Assembly (NCBI GenBank): GCA_964017045.1
Contig: OZ024806.1
Coordinates: forward strand, 4,918,488-4,982,487
Source: Omphiscola glabra
Lineage: Eukaryota; Mollusca; Gastropoda; Lymnaeidae
Direction: 5' to 3'
DNA: 64,000 nucleotides
The position numbers were made by a program, and so were the translations under genes. The notes under the pieces were generated by a model. That model made no database searches. It had not been told where the DNA came from and saw nothing but the letters and a program-made list of their open reading frames with translations. The number at the start of each line of letters is the position of its first letter. Within the stretch, counting starts at the first letter, position 1. Shown here one piece after another: positions 1 to 13,600 of this stretch.

Positions 1-2457
1 TCTTCTGTGTGCCAGATAGGGGTGGGGGGCCTTTGGAGAGAATGGATCATTGGTCTAAAATGTTAAATGACATCATGCTAAGGGCATCATCAAATTATGT
101 CTCATATTGGTGTGTATCACACTTGATCAATTAAGTTACATACATTTTATTCTATCATTTGTGTAAATATACATCTAACTGTTCAGGCTATTAGTATTGC
201 AAATAATTTGCTTGCCATACATTATGAATAATTCTCATCCATTACAGAGTCATTAAACATTTCAGTACATCTTCTGGAGATTTTCAGCACATATTTTTTT
301 TATTTCTATTGTAATTGTGCTACTATTGTAGCATCAAAGAGTTGAGAGGAAATGCAGGAATTTTATTTAGTTTTCTGGTGTGGCTAAGTGAAAAAGTAAC
401 CCAAAAAATGAAAAATAGCAGATATAAGTTTCAAGTTATTTAATTTTATTATAAAAACAAACAGAATTATGAATTTCAATAGATGAAAAGTGACTGACAT
501 CGGCCTAGAATGTCAAGATCTCAGAAAAAGAAATACTTGGTTTAATTAAAACTTCACCAATGAGGTAAAATAGATTTAACAACCCCAACTACTTTTGAAA
601 AATCTAGACATGGGATGTAACTCACACCTTTTAAATATAAACAAGGAAATTGATGCTAAGTTTTTCAAAAATAAAATCTAATTACCGTCTACAATTTCCA
701 GGGTAACAACATTCCAATTTGATGTCAATGACTAATTTTAAAATGTGTGTCATGTTAATTTTTATGGATATGTAACAATGCTTCAGAAAGGTCTGAACAC
801 TTTTCAGTACTGGTATATGGTAATATACTTGGTAAATGTGGGGGTGGGTGGGGGGAACATTTGGGAAACCCACCACAGGTACTGGACCTAAGTATTGTGT
901 TATGAGCTTATCATCTCTACAACCACTTTAATCTAAGTATAGTGTCATGAGATTATCATCTCTACAACCACTTTAATCTAAGTATAGAAAATGTAAGGTT
1001 AATTTATTAAATGCAGTAGTGGTCTAGATTAAATCAGCATATAACATTGTGTTCTGCTCAATTCTTCAACATAATAAAACATTCAGCAATCAAATGTTAC
1101 ATTTGAATGGTTTGTTTGACTGACATTTTGGTCACATCAATAATGCAGACATTACAGCCTTATAATACACAAGTACTCCACCTCAACATTTTCTGTTCAA
1201 AACAACAGCGCCTTGAAATTTTTTTCAAAATCTGTAAAGATCAATCAAGCAGCTTGAGAGGGTGACATTTGAGTCAACTTGTACATTTCTAGATAACATT
1301 ATTTCATGAATAATTATCATAAAGACATTAGGACACGAGAATGAAAGGTTTGGCAAGGCTCTTGGGGATGCTAAGTTTAATGTGCATTACATTTCAAGAT
1401 TAAGCCACATTTTTCCTGCATTTAAACACAAAAAAGGGTGTGAAGTAAACATGATCAAGAGTTCCCAGGAGGTGTGAGACGGCCTTTCAAAGGGTGGAAA
1501 TAAAATGTTGATTCCCAATATAAATGATCATAAAAATAATTTTGCGTGTGTAGGTAACACTTAATCAGCACACTTATTACCAATTTTAACCTTTATAATA
1601 ATTTATATCCACAGAACGCCCATCGGACCTTATAAGAAAATGCAACAAGAAAAATTAATGAATTCTAACATGTTTACATCCATTCTAAATGGATAAATCA
1701 CATGTAAATAGATTATTTTAAGTTAATTTTTAGTTTTAAAGTTTTTTTTAGCACAAATCAATAATAATTTTGTCAAAAATGGCCTCAGATGAATTAGATT
1801 TAGATAGCAATTTACAGGTAATAATAGACAATTCATTAATTAATTAGCTAGCTGTAAATTAGCAAAGTGAAATCACTATCATCTGTATGACAAAGTTAAT
1901 AGTTTCCCTGTCTTGTATTCTTATTATCTCAGTTTTTCACTGAGGTTGGGGGGTGGTAGTGTGGTTTAATTCCATGTGGATAGAGGTTATTTTTTAAACT
2001 ATGCGCTATGTTATAATTTAATTGGGAAGGGTATGAGTAGACAAAAGATACAACAATTTAAAAGAAAAGAGATCCAATGTTTTTATTTAAAACTTTACTG
2101 AATTAGAGAGGGGTGGGGGTTTTGTGTTTGTCATCAGATGGACTTACAAGTAAAGATAGATATACAATAATAAGGTAAATTCAGAAACAATTGTTAACGA
2201 TACTAGAAAGCTAGCCTCAAACATTACATTATAAATACAGATAAAAGCAACTCGGCAGTGAAGTATTTCCCTTCTTAAACAAACTGAAGATTTCAGCTGG
2301 CTTCCTGCACTAAAAATGTTTAATCTATAAGACACTCACACTTATCAGCAAACATCTAACAAAACATTTCAAGGCATATTTAATGAACAAATAAAAATTG
2401 CTGATGATATATGAAGAAGATGGGAAATGTCCTGCTTCATTTGGTGGGCATTTATCA
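1..2457. other. 3' flank of SRRT, no firm gene
   Basis: This AT-rich stretch lies downstream of the SRRT stop codon. The nearest minus-strand polyadenylation signal I see is AATAAA, read as TTTATT at 2082-2087, which would give a 3' UTR of about 370 nt; this is inference. A 48-bp direct duplication sits at about 893-989. No protein homology was recognised. A possible plus-strand first exon at 1780-1819 is treated under findings. Confidence 0.5.
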
Positions 2458-4660
2458 TTAAAATATATCTCCATCATCAGGAGCATCTAAGTCTGTGTAA
2501 TGAACAAGCTGCCGGGGATCAGAACGATGATACGGTCTAGTTGCACCAGCAAAATTTGTTCTCCTGAATGTGTCAGGGGTAGGCCGAGCGTCTCTCACTG
2601 GGAAAGGACTTTGGTAAGCTGCAAGAATGAAAAAAAAAAGGATTATTTACTAAGGACTTGAGTTGAGGTTGATCTAATAGAAGTTATCACCGAATGACAG
2701 GAAAATAAAACTTGTTGGTTCGTAGAAATTTCAAAAAGTTTTAAAACATTAACTCATTCCCGACGGATGCGACTAAATGCGTCCTTTGGGGGTTCCGAGG
2801 GATGCGTCCAAATGCGTCCGGGCGCATAGCAACACACCTCTCTTGTTTTTAGTTAAAAATAGCAATGAAATCTCGCATCCACCGAAGACTTCCGGCGATA
2901 GCGTGATTCTGTGTGATTTCAATTTAGAAACCGGATGTTTTTATCTTGTTTTACTTTTTAACTACGTGTGCTTTAGTACGGCGCGTCTATATCTTGCATG
3001 TGTTCATCTGAGGTGCCAAAAATCGATTTTTTGGCCATTGTTCATTATTTTTTTGCCGCTAATGTTATATTTTATTAAACCTTATCCATTCTTTGATGCA
3101 TCCGTCTTTAATTCATTAACATTTATTAATATTTAGCAGCTTAAAAAATATTTTTAAAATGTAAATCAATTTCAAAACCAAGTTACTTCCCTTTTGTCAG
3201 GAAAATAAATGAAGTACGGAAGTAGCACTGCCGTAGGGAATGAGTTAAGTTTCCAAAGCATTAAACTTCTTCATTCAAATATACCTTTAACCCACGAGCT
3301 GCCATAACAGCCGCTGATGGGCCATTATGGAAGATTCTGCGGTGTTACAGCCGATATAATCAGACTCTTCTAAAAGTAATATTCTAAATGCCAATCAGAA
3401 GTTAACATATTTTTTTAAAAAAAGGGTGATAAATCTATCTAAGGAAAATATTTAATGTGTTCATTTTTTTATTTTAAAAAAGGAGCTGAATTTGCGGTAG
3501 TTTTTTTTGTTTAAAACTAAATTGTAGGACTCAGATGTTGGTCGTACAAAACAAAAGCCCAATTTATTTGAATTATTTGTTTCACTATTGTTTTGTTGGC
3601 ATTACTCAAGATAGTGAAAATTAAGATATTCGACTGTCATAGAGGAAGTGGCGCAAAAGAAGATAATAATGAATTTATTATGCATTATATAAAAAATATG
3701 AAAGTGAGTTTCACTATTGTTTTGTTGGCATTACTCAAGATAGTGAAAATTAAGATATTCGACTGTCATAGAGGAAGTGGCGCAAAAGAAGATAATAATG
3801 AATTTATTATGCATTATATAAAAATATGTAAGTCACCAGAATTTAAAAAAAAATTTTTTTTTAATTGTACAAGCTCAAATATTTGTATATTTTCTAAACT
3901 GAAAGAATAACGTTTTATGTGTATGAAAAACTTCATAAGGTGATAAAAGGATTCAACAGTCAGTGTGGGTGTGAGTTAAAGAAAGATCAACAGTTGCACA
4001 ATTGTTCTCTCTGTTGAAAGGACAAGGTTAATTTCATTTCACATAGCTCACAGAATTCCAACATTCATACCATGCAATTCCATGTCCAATTTACTCTCAG
4101 AATATTTACACTTCTATGGGTCTTTGGATTCATTTTCTATAAGTTTTGGGTATGTTAGTCTTACATAGCAAAGTTATTAAACTGAGTTGACACCACAGCA
4201 CCATTTGCTTTTGACAGTTCCTTTGCTTTTGAAAGTTCTTGGGGCAAAAAACGGAAAATAAACACCAATGAAGAAACTTCATAGTTCCAACTGCGACACA
4301 TAACTGTAAAATTTCTAATTCCAATTATCTTCAACAGCTTTTTGGCAATTGCTCAATAGCTGTTGTAATTCTCGCGAGAAAGAATGAAATACGCTGGTTT
4401 CTCGAAAGTCTTATTAGTTTTGCTTGTAGTTACCTACCAGTAGCTCCTGCACCATTTCCACCAAACGCCTGTGGTCTGGCACCTCCGAATCCACCCATGG
4501 TTACAGGTGATGTAAAGGCATACGGATCAGTGCGCTGCTGAGCCATTGCTAGTTGGGGTTGAGGAGAAGGGGTAGGGGGTGGTGGTTTGGGTCTGTTGCT
4601 GGGGTGTTCAGGGAGAGATGGACGTTTGGGGTCTACAAGGTAATTATTGAAGAACTTAAC
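2458..4660 (-). CDS. SRRT: SRRT exons 21-22, proline/glycine-rich C-terminal tail
   Basis: Exon 4438-4660 begins [20 protein letters not shown] and becomes proline- and glycine-rich. Exon 2458-2618 ends the protein with [14 protein letters not shown] and TAA. The terminal DLDAPDD motif is conserved in the family and contributes to binding of the cap-binding complex. The intervening intron holds a piggyBac-like MITE at 2753-3244 and a 128-bp tandem duplication at about 3581-3836. Confidence 0.95.
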
Positions 4661-7600
4661 CTGTTAAAATTTCATGAAAATAATAAAAGATTTAATTCAA
4701 TGCAAAAGTAAAACAAAATGTATTTTAATTATTTATCAATCAAGTCAAATGAAGCCCCCATAGGAATTTTAAAAGATAGTATTTAATTAGGCATAATACT
4801 TGTAAAGATTTACTTGTTGCGTTTTTAACAATGCCAAACCTACTTTTAATGTAAACCCTCTCGTCCATTAGGAAACATACACGACTGTTTTTTTTTTAAA
4901 TTGATGAACTAGTGCACATATTTAAATACCAACTGTCATTTTGTCTTCAACAATAGTGAAATCAACATAAATTACTTTCAGTTTATTTTTAAAAGATTCT
5001 GCAATCAGTCTGATGAATAGTTTCCTTATCCATATTTACCAATAAACTTCTCAAGGGCTTGCTAAATTTTGTTGTCTCCATAAAGAATGACCTAGAAACA
5101 GTTGGCAGACAACTTGTCATTGTGTATAATAATTAAGCTGCTAGGCACCTTAACAAGCAGAATGCAGCAAAAGTGGGTATCAGGTGGAGTAGGCAGGGAT
5201 AGGTGTGACTTGAGCAGGAGTCTTTTTATGTTGTTGCTCCCAAATTAAGTCAATTATTTGTTTTACAAATGTTACAACTTATTTTTTTTTTTTAAATAAT
5301 TCTATATATCTGATAAAAAGAGAAACATATCTTTGAATTTAGATTATGCAAAATATTTATTGTTGGTTTGGGATTATTTTTTTTCCCCCAAATGTTCGAT
5401 CAGTAGCCCTTTAAATTTTGAAAATGTTAAAATTTGAAGGCCTTTATAAAGTTTTAAAAAAAATGCTTAATTGAGAGGGTAAAGATAATTAGATACAATA
5501 ACTAAAACTTAGTTGTTTTTTTTAAAAGTTCAATCCAGGAAATGTTAATTTTGATAGAGTTTCCTTATTTAAAGGTTACTCGTGTGACCACATACCTCTT
5601 GTTTGACCTCCTCTATTTTCTCCTGATGTTTGTTGAAGATGTGCTTCCTTACAAAGTCTGGGCCCTTGAATTTTTTCCCAGACAACGGACATAGCCACTT
5701 ATCCTTGGACAGTTCCTGTGTGTTGGCCTGCACAAATTTCTCAACCTCTGTACTTAAGAGTTAAGGAATCAAATCTTTATCTCCATCTGGCGCTAGTTCC
5801 GCCACTTTCAAAAAAAAAAGGAAGCTGGCTTGTCCTTTGTTCTATAAACATGCATATTGTGTACTCACACACAGAAGGAATTACATACATAGGTGTGATT
5901 TTCAAAGCTTTAAATAAGCTTAAAATAGAAGCTACATCTTAAAAATTTGGATGGAGAATCAGTGTTAGACCTTTTTTTATATATATATATTATTTTTTCA
6001 AAGAAAACTATATGGACAAAATTGTTGGAAGCATTACAAATTCTGTCAAATTAAGGTTCCAGTATTTGAAAAAAAAATACAGCAATTTGGATATTTTTCT
6101 GCACAGAAAAATAATGAAATAATAAATAATTGATGAAGCTATTATACTGATTTATATCAAAGTTAAACAAGGATATGCATCGGGATCTTTCTTGCCTATT
6201 TGTGTGGCCTCTGTGTCTGTAATTTGTTGAGATGCTTCCAAGAACTGCTTTAGTTTCTTCTCAAAGCTACTCACCCATTCATTTACTGAGTAAATTGTAA
6301 AAATAAAAAAAAAATATCTTTATCTAATTAATAATGACAGTGTTAAGACTAAGTGGATTCCAAAGTTAACTAACAAAATATCATAAAATGACACTGAAAA
6401 CAAAAATATAAATAATTAAGGTCTGACTACGAAAGATTCTTAAAATACTGAAGGTCATGTTAGTAATTCAAATTATTAATGACAACTTCCACAACTGTTA
6501 TTCAACATAATAAAACCATATAAAAGAATAAGCTACATTTTGTATGCATTAGTTGGACATCTTAGCATTTACTAAAGTCAAATGGGTAAAAAAAGAACTC
6601 ACCCTCATTTTGGGTAATTTTTCCAGCTCCAGGTGGGGTGCCACGAGCATGCATGATGCCACATCTGTGGGGCATTTCATCTTCATTTGGATATTCATTA
6701 GCACTGTAGTAGTCTATGGAATGCACAAGTCTCAGGTACAAAACCATTCTGTCCAACGCCTGAAAAAGTTGGGAGACATTTTGTTCAAACTTAATTTTCA
6801 CTTTTATAAACTTATTTATTCTTTCTTGTCTTTTTCCTAAAAAAAAAAATATTGCTTAAAGTATAATAAAAGCATGAATTACTTAACATACCTGACTTAA
6901 GGATTCATCTTTTTCTACTATAATTTCTGGATTGGAATCTTTTTTGTCTTCTCCTGTTTCTCCTGTTGATTAGATTAAGATGAAGTTACTCTTTAGCATA
7001 ACATTTGAATGAAAGATACAGAACAGAAAATAAAAATTTAAGTAAAGATTTTTAGGTTGTTATTTTTAATGTCAAAAAACTATAACAGTTGTGACAATTA
7101 CATGAATAAAACACAAATTGGTACCCACCAATAAGTTCATCTTCTTCAAAGCTGCCTTCCTCAACTAGATAATCAGTGATATTTTTCAACACCGGATTCT
7201 TGGAAACAAAGCCAAACTGTGGCTGAAAATAAATGTGATATAAGAACTTCTTTCATTTTTCCAGATATTTATACAAAAATATAGTTAAATTTTCAATAAA
7301 ATATTATTTTAAAACCTAAATTGTGTAAATCTGATATAGATTAAGCAGCTTTCTGTCATATGTGAGATTATTTATTTTAACTTTCATGGCTCGTATGACA
7401 TGAAGATTTTCTCCAATTCGAAATTGAACTCCCCAATTTTTCCTTTGTTTAGATATGTTTAAAAAAAAAATTCAAAACAAATATCGCAGGTTTCTATTAA
7501 CTACGCCGACAAAGAAAAAAAAATTAGCAACCTCTTTTTCCTCATCTTTCTTTTCTTCTCCTGGATCCTCCCAGAGTTTATATTTTTTGTCCAGATTCTG

Positions 7601-10600
7601 TATAATCTTGGCAGCCATCTTGATATCATTACGCATGATTTGTTTGTGCACTGTTATCCAATTAGCAGCTCTCACACGTTGTTTCAGTTCTCTATTCAAT
7701 GTGGCGCCAAGTTCACAATCTCTTAGCTTGATAAAGAAATATGAATAGCACTTGTTAAAATAAAACAAAGTGATTACAAGTACCATCAAACTAAAATGTC
7801 AGATAGTAAGCTGAGAATGACTGAATGACTATGTTATCACAGGACATAAACAGCAAATAATATTTTTTTAAAGTTGGAGCAAGAAAAGTCATAATATATC
7901 TCTAGTTTTAACTTTTGAGACTAAATCAGACCTGTTTACCCTTGAGCTCCTAAAATATCATCTCAAAATCATACAATACAGTACCTTAATAGTAAATAAA
8001 TAAACATATTGTTTATATAATGTATACAATAACTACTCGCATTGCATGTCTAGTGGAATCGAGTTACAATCTGATAGCTACCACAAGCTTTAAATGGGTG
8101 AAATGAAGAGGGGGTATTAAAAATGGTACAGCTGTTAAGCGTGATCTAAAATAGATTTCAAAGGCCCTCTGCCCTAAAATCCTGTAAAGCATTTCTAAAT
8201 CTAATATTGCTGCGCGGAATAGTTGAGAATGCATTCCCTAATTTTCTCCGTTTCTGCACTCACCAGCCGCGGTGAGCCGTAAGATAGAATTGTCACAAAA
8301 TTACGTCATACAGCACGGGCAGGGTCATGAGAATGGTACTAAGAGCAATAGGCGCCAAAATCAGGGAGCGACAAAATCATCTTTAGAAAAAACCTTAATA
8401 GAGAATTAAACTATAAAATCCCATTTACTTTACAAAGACAAGGACCGCTAAAAATATTCCTTTTACTGGTCCACCCCAGGGGTGTTGCAAAATATTACTA
8501 AATTTTCATTATTTTATTTCCACTGTTAATCCAATGTGACATCTTTCGGTCGTGGTCCAAACAGTAACCAACTGAGTTACTAATGTTTGCAGTTACAGAT
8601 GGTGCTTACTGATCTACATACGGGTTATATTTATTTTTACCCAACCCTTTATTTTATTTTGTTTATGTATGCGTTATTTTGAAAGTGCATTTGTTAGAAT
8701 TTAACACAAGGTACCTGGTGAACACATAAATTTGGCATAGGCGCCGGGAAACTAAAATTTGTGTATCTAGCCAGTTCATTTGTGATACCTGGCAATAATT
8801 CTTACAAAACATTGCCATAAATATGCTATTTTTAGACTTTCAGGATGATATTGCAAAACTCTCAAGGCAAACGTAATATAATTAAAGAGGGTCCCCAAAA
8901 AATCATATTTCTTGATCCATTCACGGCTGGATGTAGAATGCAAATGCAAGTTAAAAATAATAACCGAAGATGTACTTTTTAATTTATTTAATTTTTTTAT
9001 CATCAGAAAAAAATCTACCAGAATGTATATATTTTAAACCCAGTCTCTTAAAATCGTAGTTCTGACAGGTCTCTGCATACAATCGTGAAAGATATCTCAA
9101 AATCATACATTGTACGCAAAAATCGTAAGAGTTAACAAGTCTGCTAAATGTACATATCAAGAAATCTATTAAAAAAAGGCTTCATTTTAAACAAATGTTT
9201 GCATCAAATAACAAAATTCTGATTAAAATACAAACCCGTATGTTATTGAGACTCCAGCAGACTTCCTTGATATTACATTCTTTTGAGAACGTAACCCAAC
9301 CTCGTCGGAAAAAACGGCGCTCTGGCTGAGGATCTTGCAAGGCCACACGTTTAAAGCCCGGATAGCGACGACACATCTAAATAAGATTAAACAAAAATCA
9401 AGAGAAATAATCTTAATAAACAACAAACCTAAAAAATTAATATGATCAATGTGTTCTGAAATGAATAAAGTGCCATGTCTATTTTAAAGTAATAAAATTA
9501 TTGATTTTTATCATAATAAGATAAAGTACACAAATTATGCTTTGATAAAACTATTATAAATATTTAAAGGTTTAAAATTACAACTAGTTGTCTAGATTAT
9601 AATTAGACAGGGATTTATTTAAAGACAATCCCAGTCTTATAGCAAATATTGCAATCAATTACACTAATAGAGGATTTAGAATCTAAATTTTATAAGCATA
9701 TTTTGTTTTTCTAAGATTATTGTTTGAAACACCCTGAATTATTTTTAACATATTAAGGACTTTAAAAAAAATTATACAAATAATAAAAAAAAAGATAAAT
9801 TGCAAAAAAAATCTGATTGAATGTTGCTTTTTAAATATATACTTAAACTGAACTGTGATACAAATAAAAATAACTTTACAAAATAATGTGGAATCTATTA
9901 AATTTATTTAATAAAAAGTCAAAACTCACAGCCTCCACTTCTTGCTTGGTGATAGTTGGTGCCAAATTTCTCAGGAATATAGAGTTTGTCCGATGAAGTG
10001 GTCGAGGTTTTGGCTCAACAACCTCCTCTTTCTCCTTATTGTCATCAATGGACTGACTCATTTCTTTATTATCACCAGCTAAAAGAAAAATAAATGTCTG
10101 ATATAAAACAACCATTTTTGGCTCCCCATACAAACACAAGGCATGAATTGCTGTGCTGATAAACTATATGAATGAAACATTTTTTTTACCTTCATTGACA
10201 ACTTTCTCCTTATCAGTTTCTGTTCCAGGTGGGCTTGCATCTTCCTCTAGACCTATGATTAAAACATTCATTTTACTAAAATTATAATTAAATGTAGTCT
10301 TAAAACCAACTATGGACACAATATGTCTGTCACTAAGAGAATGTAAATGAGAGGACAATTTTTCAAATGATCTACCTGGTGGGGCTGGCTCAGCGTCAGA
10401 ATCAGACTCAGACCCAGACTCACTGTCACTCTCAAAACTGTAATCTGATTTCTTTCTCTGACTTTTTTTCTTTCTGCGCTGTGCCTGAGAAAAGTGCATC
10501 ATTGAACATTAAACTTAATTGTCTTAAGTTGCAAATATTTATTCATGACAATATTATATCAGATAATTATTAACCAAACATCACAACAAACACACAAAAA

Positions 10601-13600
10601 TTGTACATTATAAATCTTAAATACTCATTATTAACTGCACCTTTTAAGCATTAAAACAATTAATTTGAAGGCATGAAATGTGGAATAAATAACTTTAAAA
10701 TTTGAATGGATTTAAAGATTAAGCCCTGCTTTTTAATTGGATGAAGTAACAAAAAATATATTTATTAACTCAGTTTTGTGAGTTTGTTTTTTTCCCCTCC
10801 TACAAATAACAAAAACATTTATGATTTGGTGAGATGTGTAGGAATCACACATTTTTTAAAACTTCTTCAAGCCTTAATCTTAAACTAACACTATCCACTT
10901 TACCAAATGTACCCAAAAAAAAACCCCAGACTGTACCTTTGCCTCCGCAGCATTGGCTTCTTGTTGCTTTTTAAACTCCATTGCTTTCCTCTTCAGCTCT
11001 TCCTGCTCAGGTGTTATTGTCATCTCTAATGTCAGCTGGTTTTTAAATTTTTTTAAAATTGAATCACTAATTCAAATAATATGGTCTCAATTATCTACAA
11101 TTTAAAAAATTGAATCCCTTAAACGAATGTTATGGTTCCAATTACCAATAATTTAATAATTATATCATTAATAAAATGAAAAAATGATTAAACAAGGCAT
11201 GACATAATGCTATTATTTAATCTGTTGAATTAAACCTCATAAAACTATTAAATTGACTCACATCTTTAGGATCTTTCAAATTTTTTTCCTGATCTCCATC
11301 TTTTTCTTCATTGTCTCGCTTGTCACTATTCAAATTATATTTTAAAACAGCAGAGGATATTAAAAGCTCAAAACTGTTTGTACAACTATCATACATTCTT
11401 TTCTTTATTAAGGAGTGAAAGTTCTCTTAAATCTTTCTTAATGAAATAAAACTTTAGTTAAATGTTAGAAGAATTAAAGTTACAGGAATATTGTATGTAA
11501 CAAAAGATAACTTCTGACAAGATCAAATCTAGGCAAAAGGTTCTCATTTTAGATTTGCACTTTGAGATATTTGTCTTTTTTCATTACTATTTCAAAAAAA
11601 CTTTTTAAAGTGCCTTACACTTTGGAGTAGGTACACTTTTTTTTACAAATTGATATTAAAAAATATATATATAAAAGCCTTTTTTAAATGTATATATGTA
11701 TTTATTTACACTTTTATTAAGATATGTGTTTTTAAAAATGGATTTATATATTAACTCCTATTATAACACCTAATGAGAATATTCAAAATTGCAAATCGAT
11801 CTAGGTTATCTTATTTCTATATATTGTTTGTTTGATAGTATGTGATATATACAAACTCTAAAATTACGTGTTAGCCTTTAATTTAAATTAATTTACAATT
11901 TTGAGTTTATACAGTTACTTTCATTTAGTTTGACAAATATAATCGGCAAAAAAAAAATTACTTTGAGTCACTTAATTCACCATCTTCCCCATCTGTTTTC
12001 TTTTCACTGAAATTTTACAAAAATTTTAAAACAAAATTAACTTCAAAATGTTTACAGCTTGTTATTTATACATAATATGAACTTGGTGTCATGTTATTAT
12101 TAAAAAAATTCCATTATTTAAATAAAAAATCTGTAAGAAATAGAAACTGTGATTGTCCTTTAAGAAAATGGGAAAAAATCATTGTACACTTTTAAGAGGT
12201 TTGATCAAAATGTATGGTGAATTTCACTTTACAGTCTAGTGTTATTTTACATGTGTATATTTATGTGAACTTTTTACTCAGTGCTTATGAAATGTTGGTG
12301 TTTTTATTTAAGATATTCAAAATTCTTAACAAAATTAGCAGACTTTATAAACATTTTCTATAATCTGAGAAAGGTAAAAAAAAATTAACAATTATTCCCC
12401 CCCCCCCCCCCCAGGGGTGCCACTCACTGAAAGCTGTGAACCCTGAAATCCCTTTCTAAAAATTTCTTGAACCCTGAAACTTCATCTAGAAAATTTTCCA
12501 ACCCCGAAGCTAACGAAACTCATAAAATTCATACACTCTTCTCATGCAATGATTACATCCTATACTATATGCATATATTTAGCCACAAAACTACTAACTT
12601 CTGACAAATCACAGGCAGTTGAAGACATTTAATTTGCCCAAAAAATGTTAACCGTATATAACCAATATATATGACTTACTCATTGCAAACGAATAAATAA
12701 AATAATGAGAAATGTCTAACGCTCTAAATATAAATAACAAAAATAAGCAATTTTTTAACAAATGATATGCAAAAGGTGTAACTATTCTAACAAATCAAAG
12801 TTATATTTTGTTGAAGAATTTAGTCAATTTTTACTATGGATTCTTGATTGAACACCATTGTTCACTCTTTGGCTTGTACTGTTTTTTGGTATAGTTGCTT
12901 ACTTAATGATAAAGTTTCCGAGCCTACCGCACCCCCACCCCACCTTTCACAAATTCTAAAATATTAATAGTCTATATTGATTTCCTTTGAGATTCCAAAA
13001 TTTATTTATCAGTTTATTTATTGTTGAGACTGTTCTATGCATATGGTGTACAAAGTCAATTTGATAAACATTCAACACCTGAATATAATTTGTAAATCTC
13101 CAACCTATAGAAAGAGAAAATTGAATTTCTTTAATTATTAACTTTTTTATATTTCACAATATTAACTTTAATTTCAGAAGATTTCTTATTTATTTATGAG
13201 TGGTTTTAAAATTTAAAATCAGAAAAGAATTAAAACAATAAATCTATTTTCCTTGTAACTTTAAAAATTAGTTTGCTTAATTTTCACTTTAATTTTTATC
13301 ACGTTGTTTTGGTTTTTGGAAATATGTAAAAAACATCTTCCTCCTGTTAAATTTGTCCCAAGGTTTTGCCTGATTTTCAAAATTATTCCCCAGATCCAGC
13401 GGTTAATAGCCAAATTCATAACAAAGGGTTCGCAGTTAGTATGTCCCCTTATGCCATATCGGTCACCGCCACACTCAGTCAAATTACGATTAGGGGAACT
13501 AACGGTTCGCACGAACCTGACCGAACCGGCTCCAAACCACCAGTGGCGTAGTTGTGGGTGGGGTGTGCAAGGGGGGGCATCATGCCCCGGGCGCTACTCA

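Noticed and set aside
2777..3136. 119-codon plus-strand frame
   Set aside because: It lies wholly inside a TTAA-flanked MITE and has no homology or splice context.
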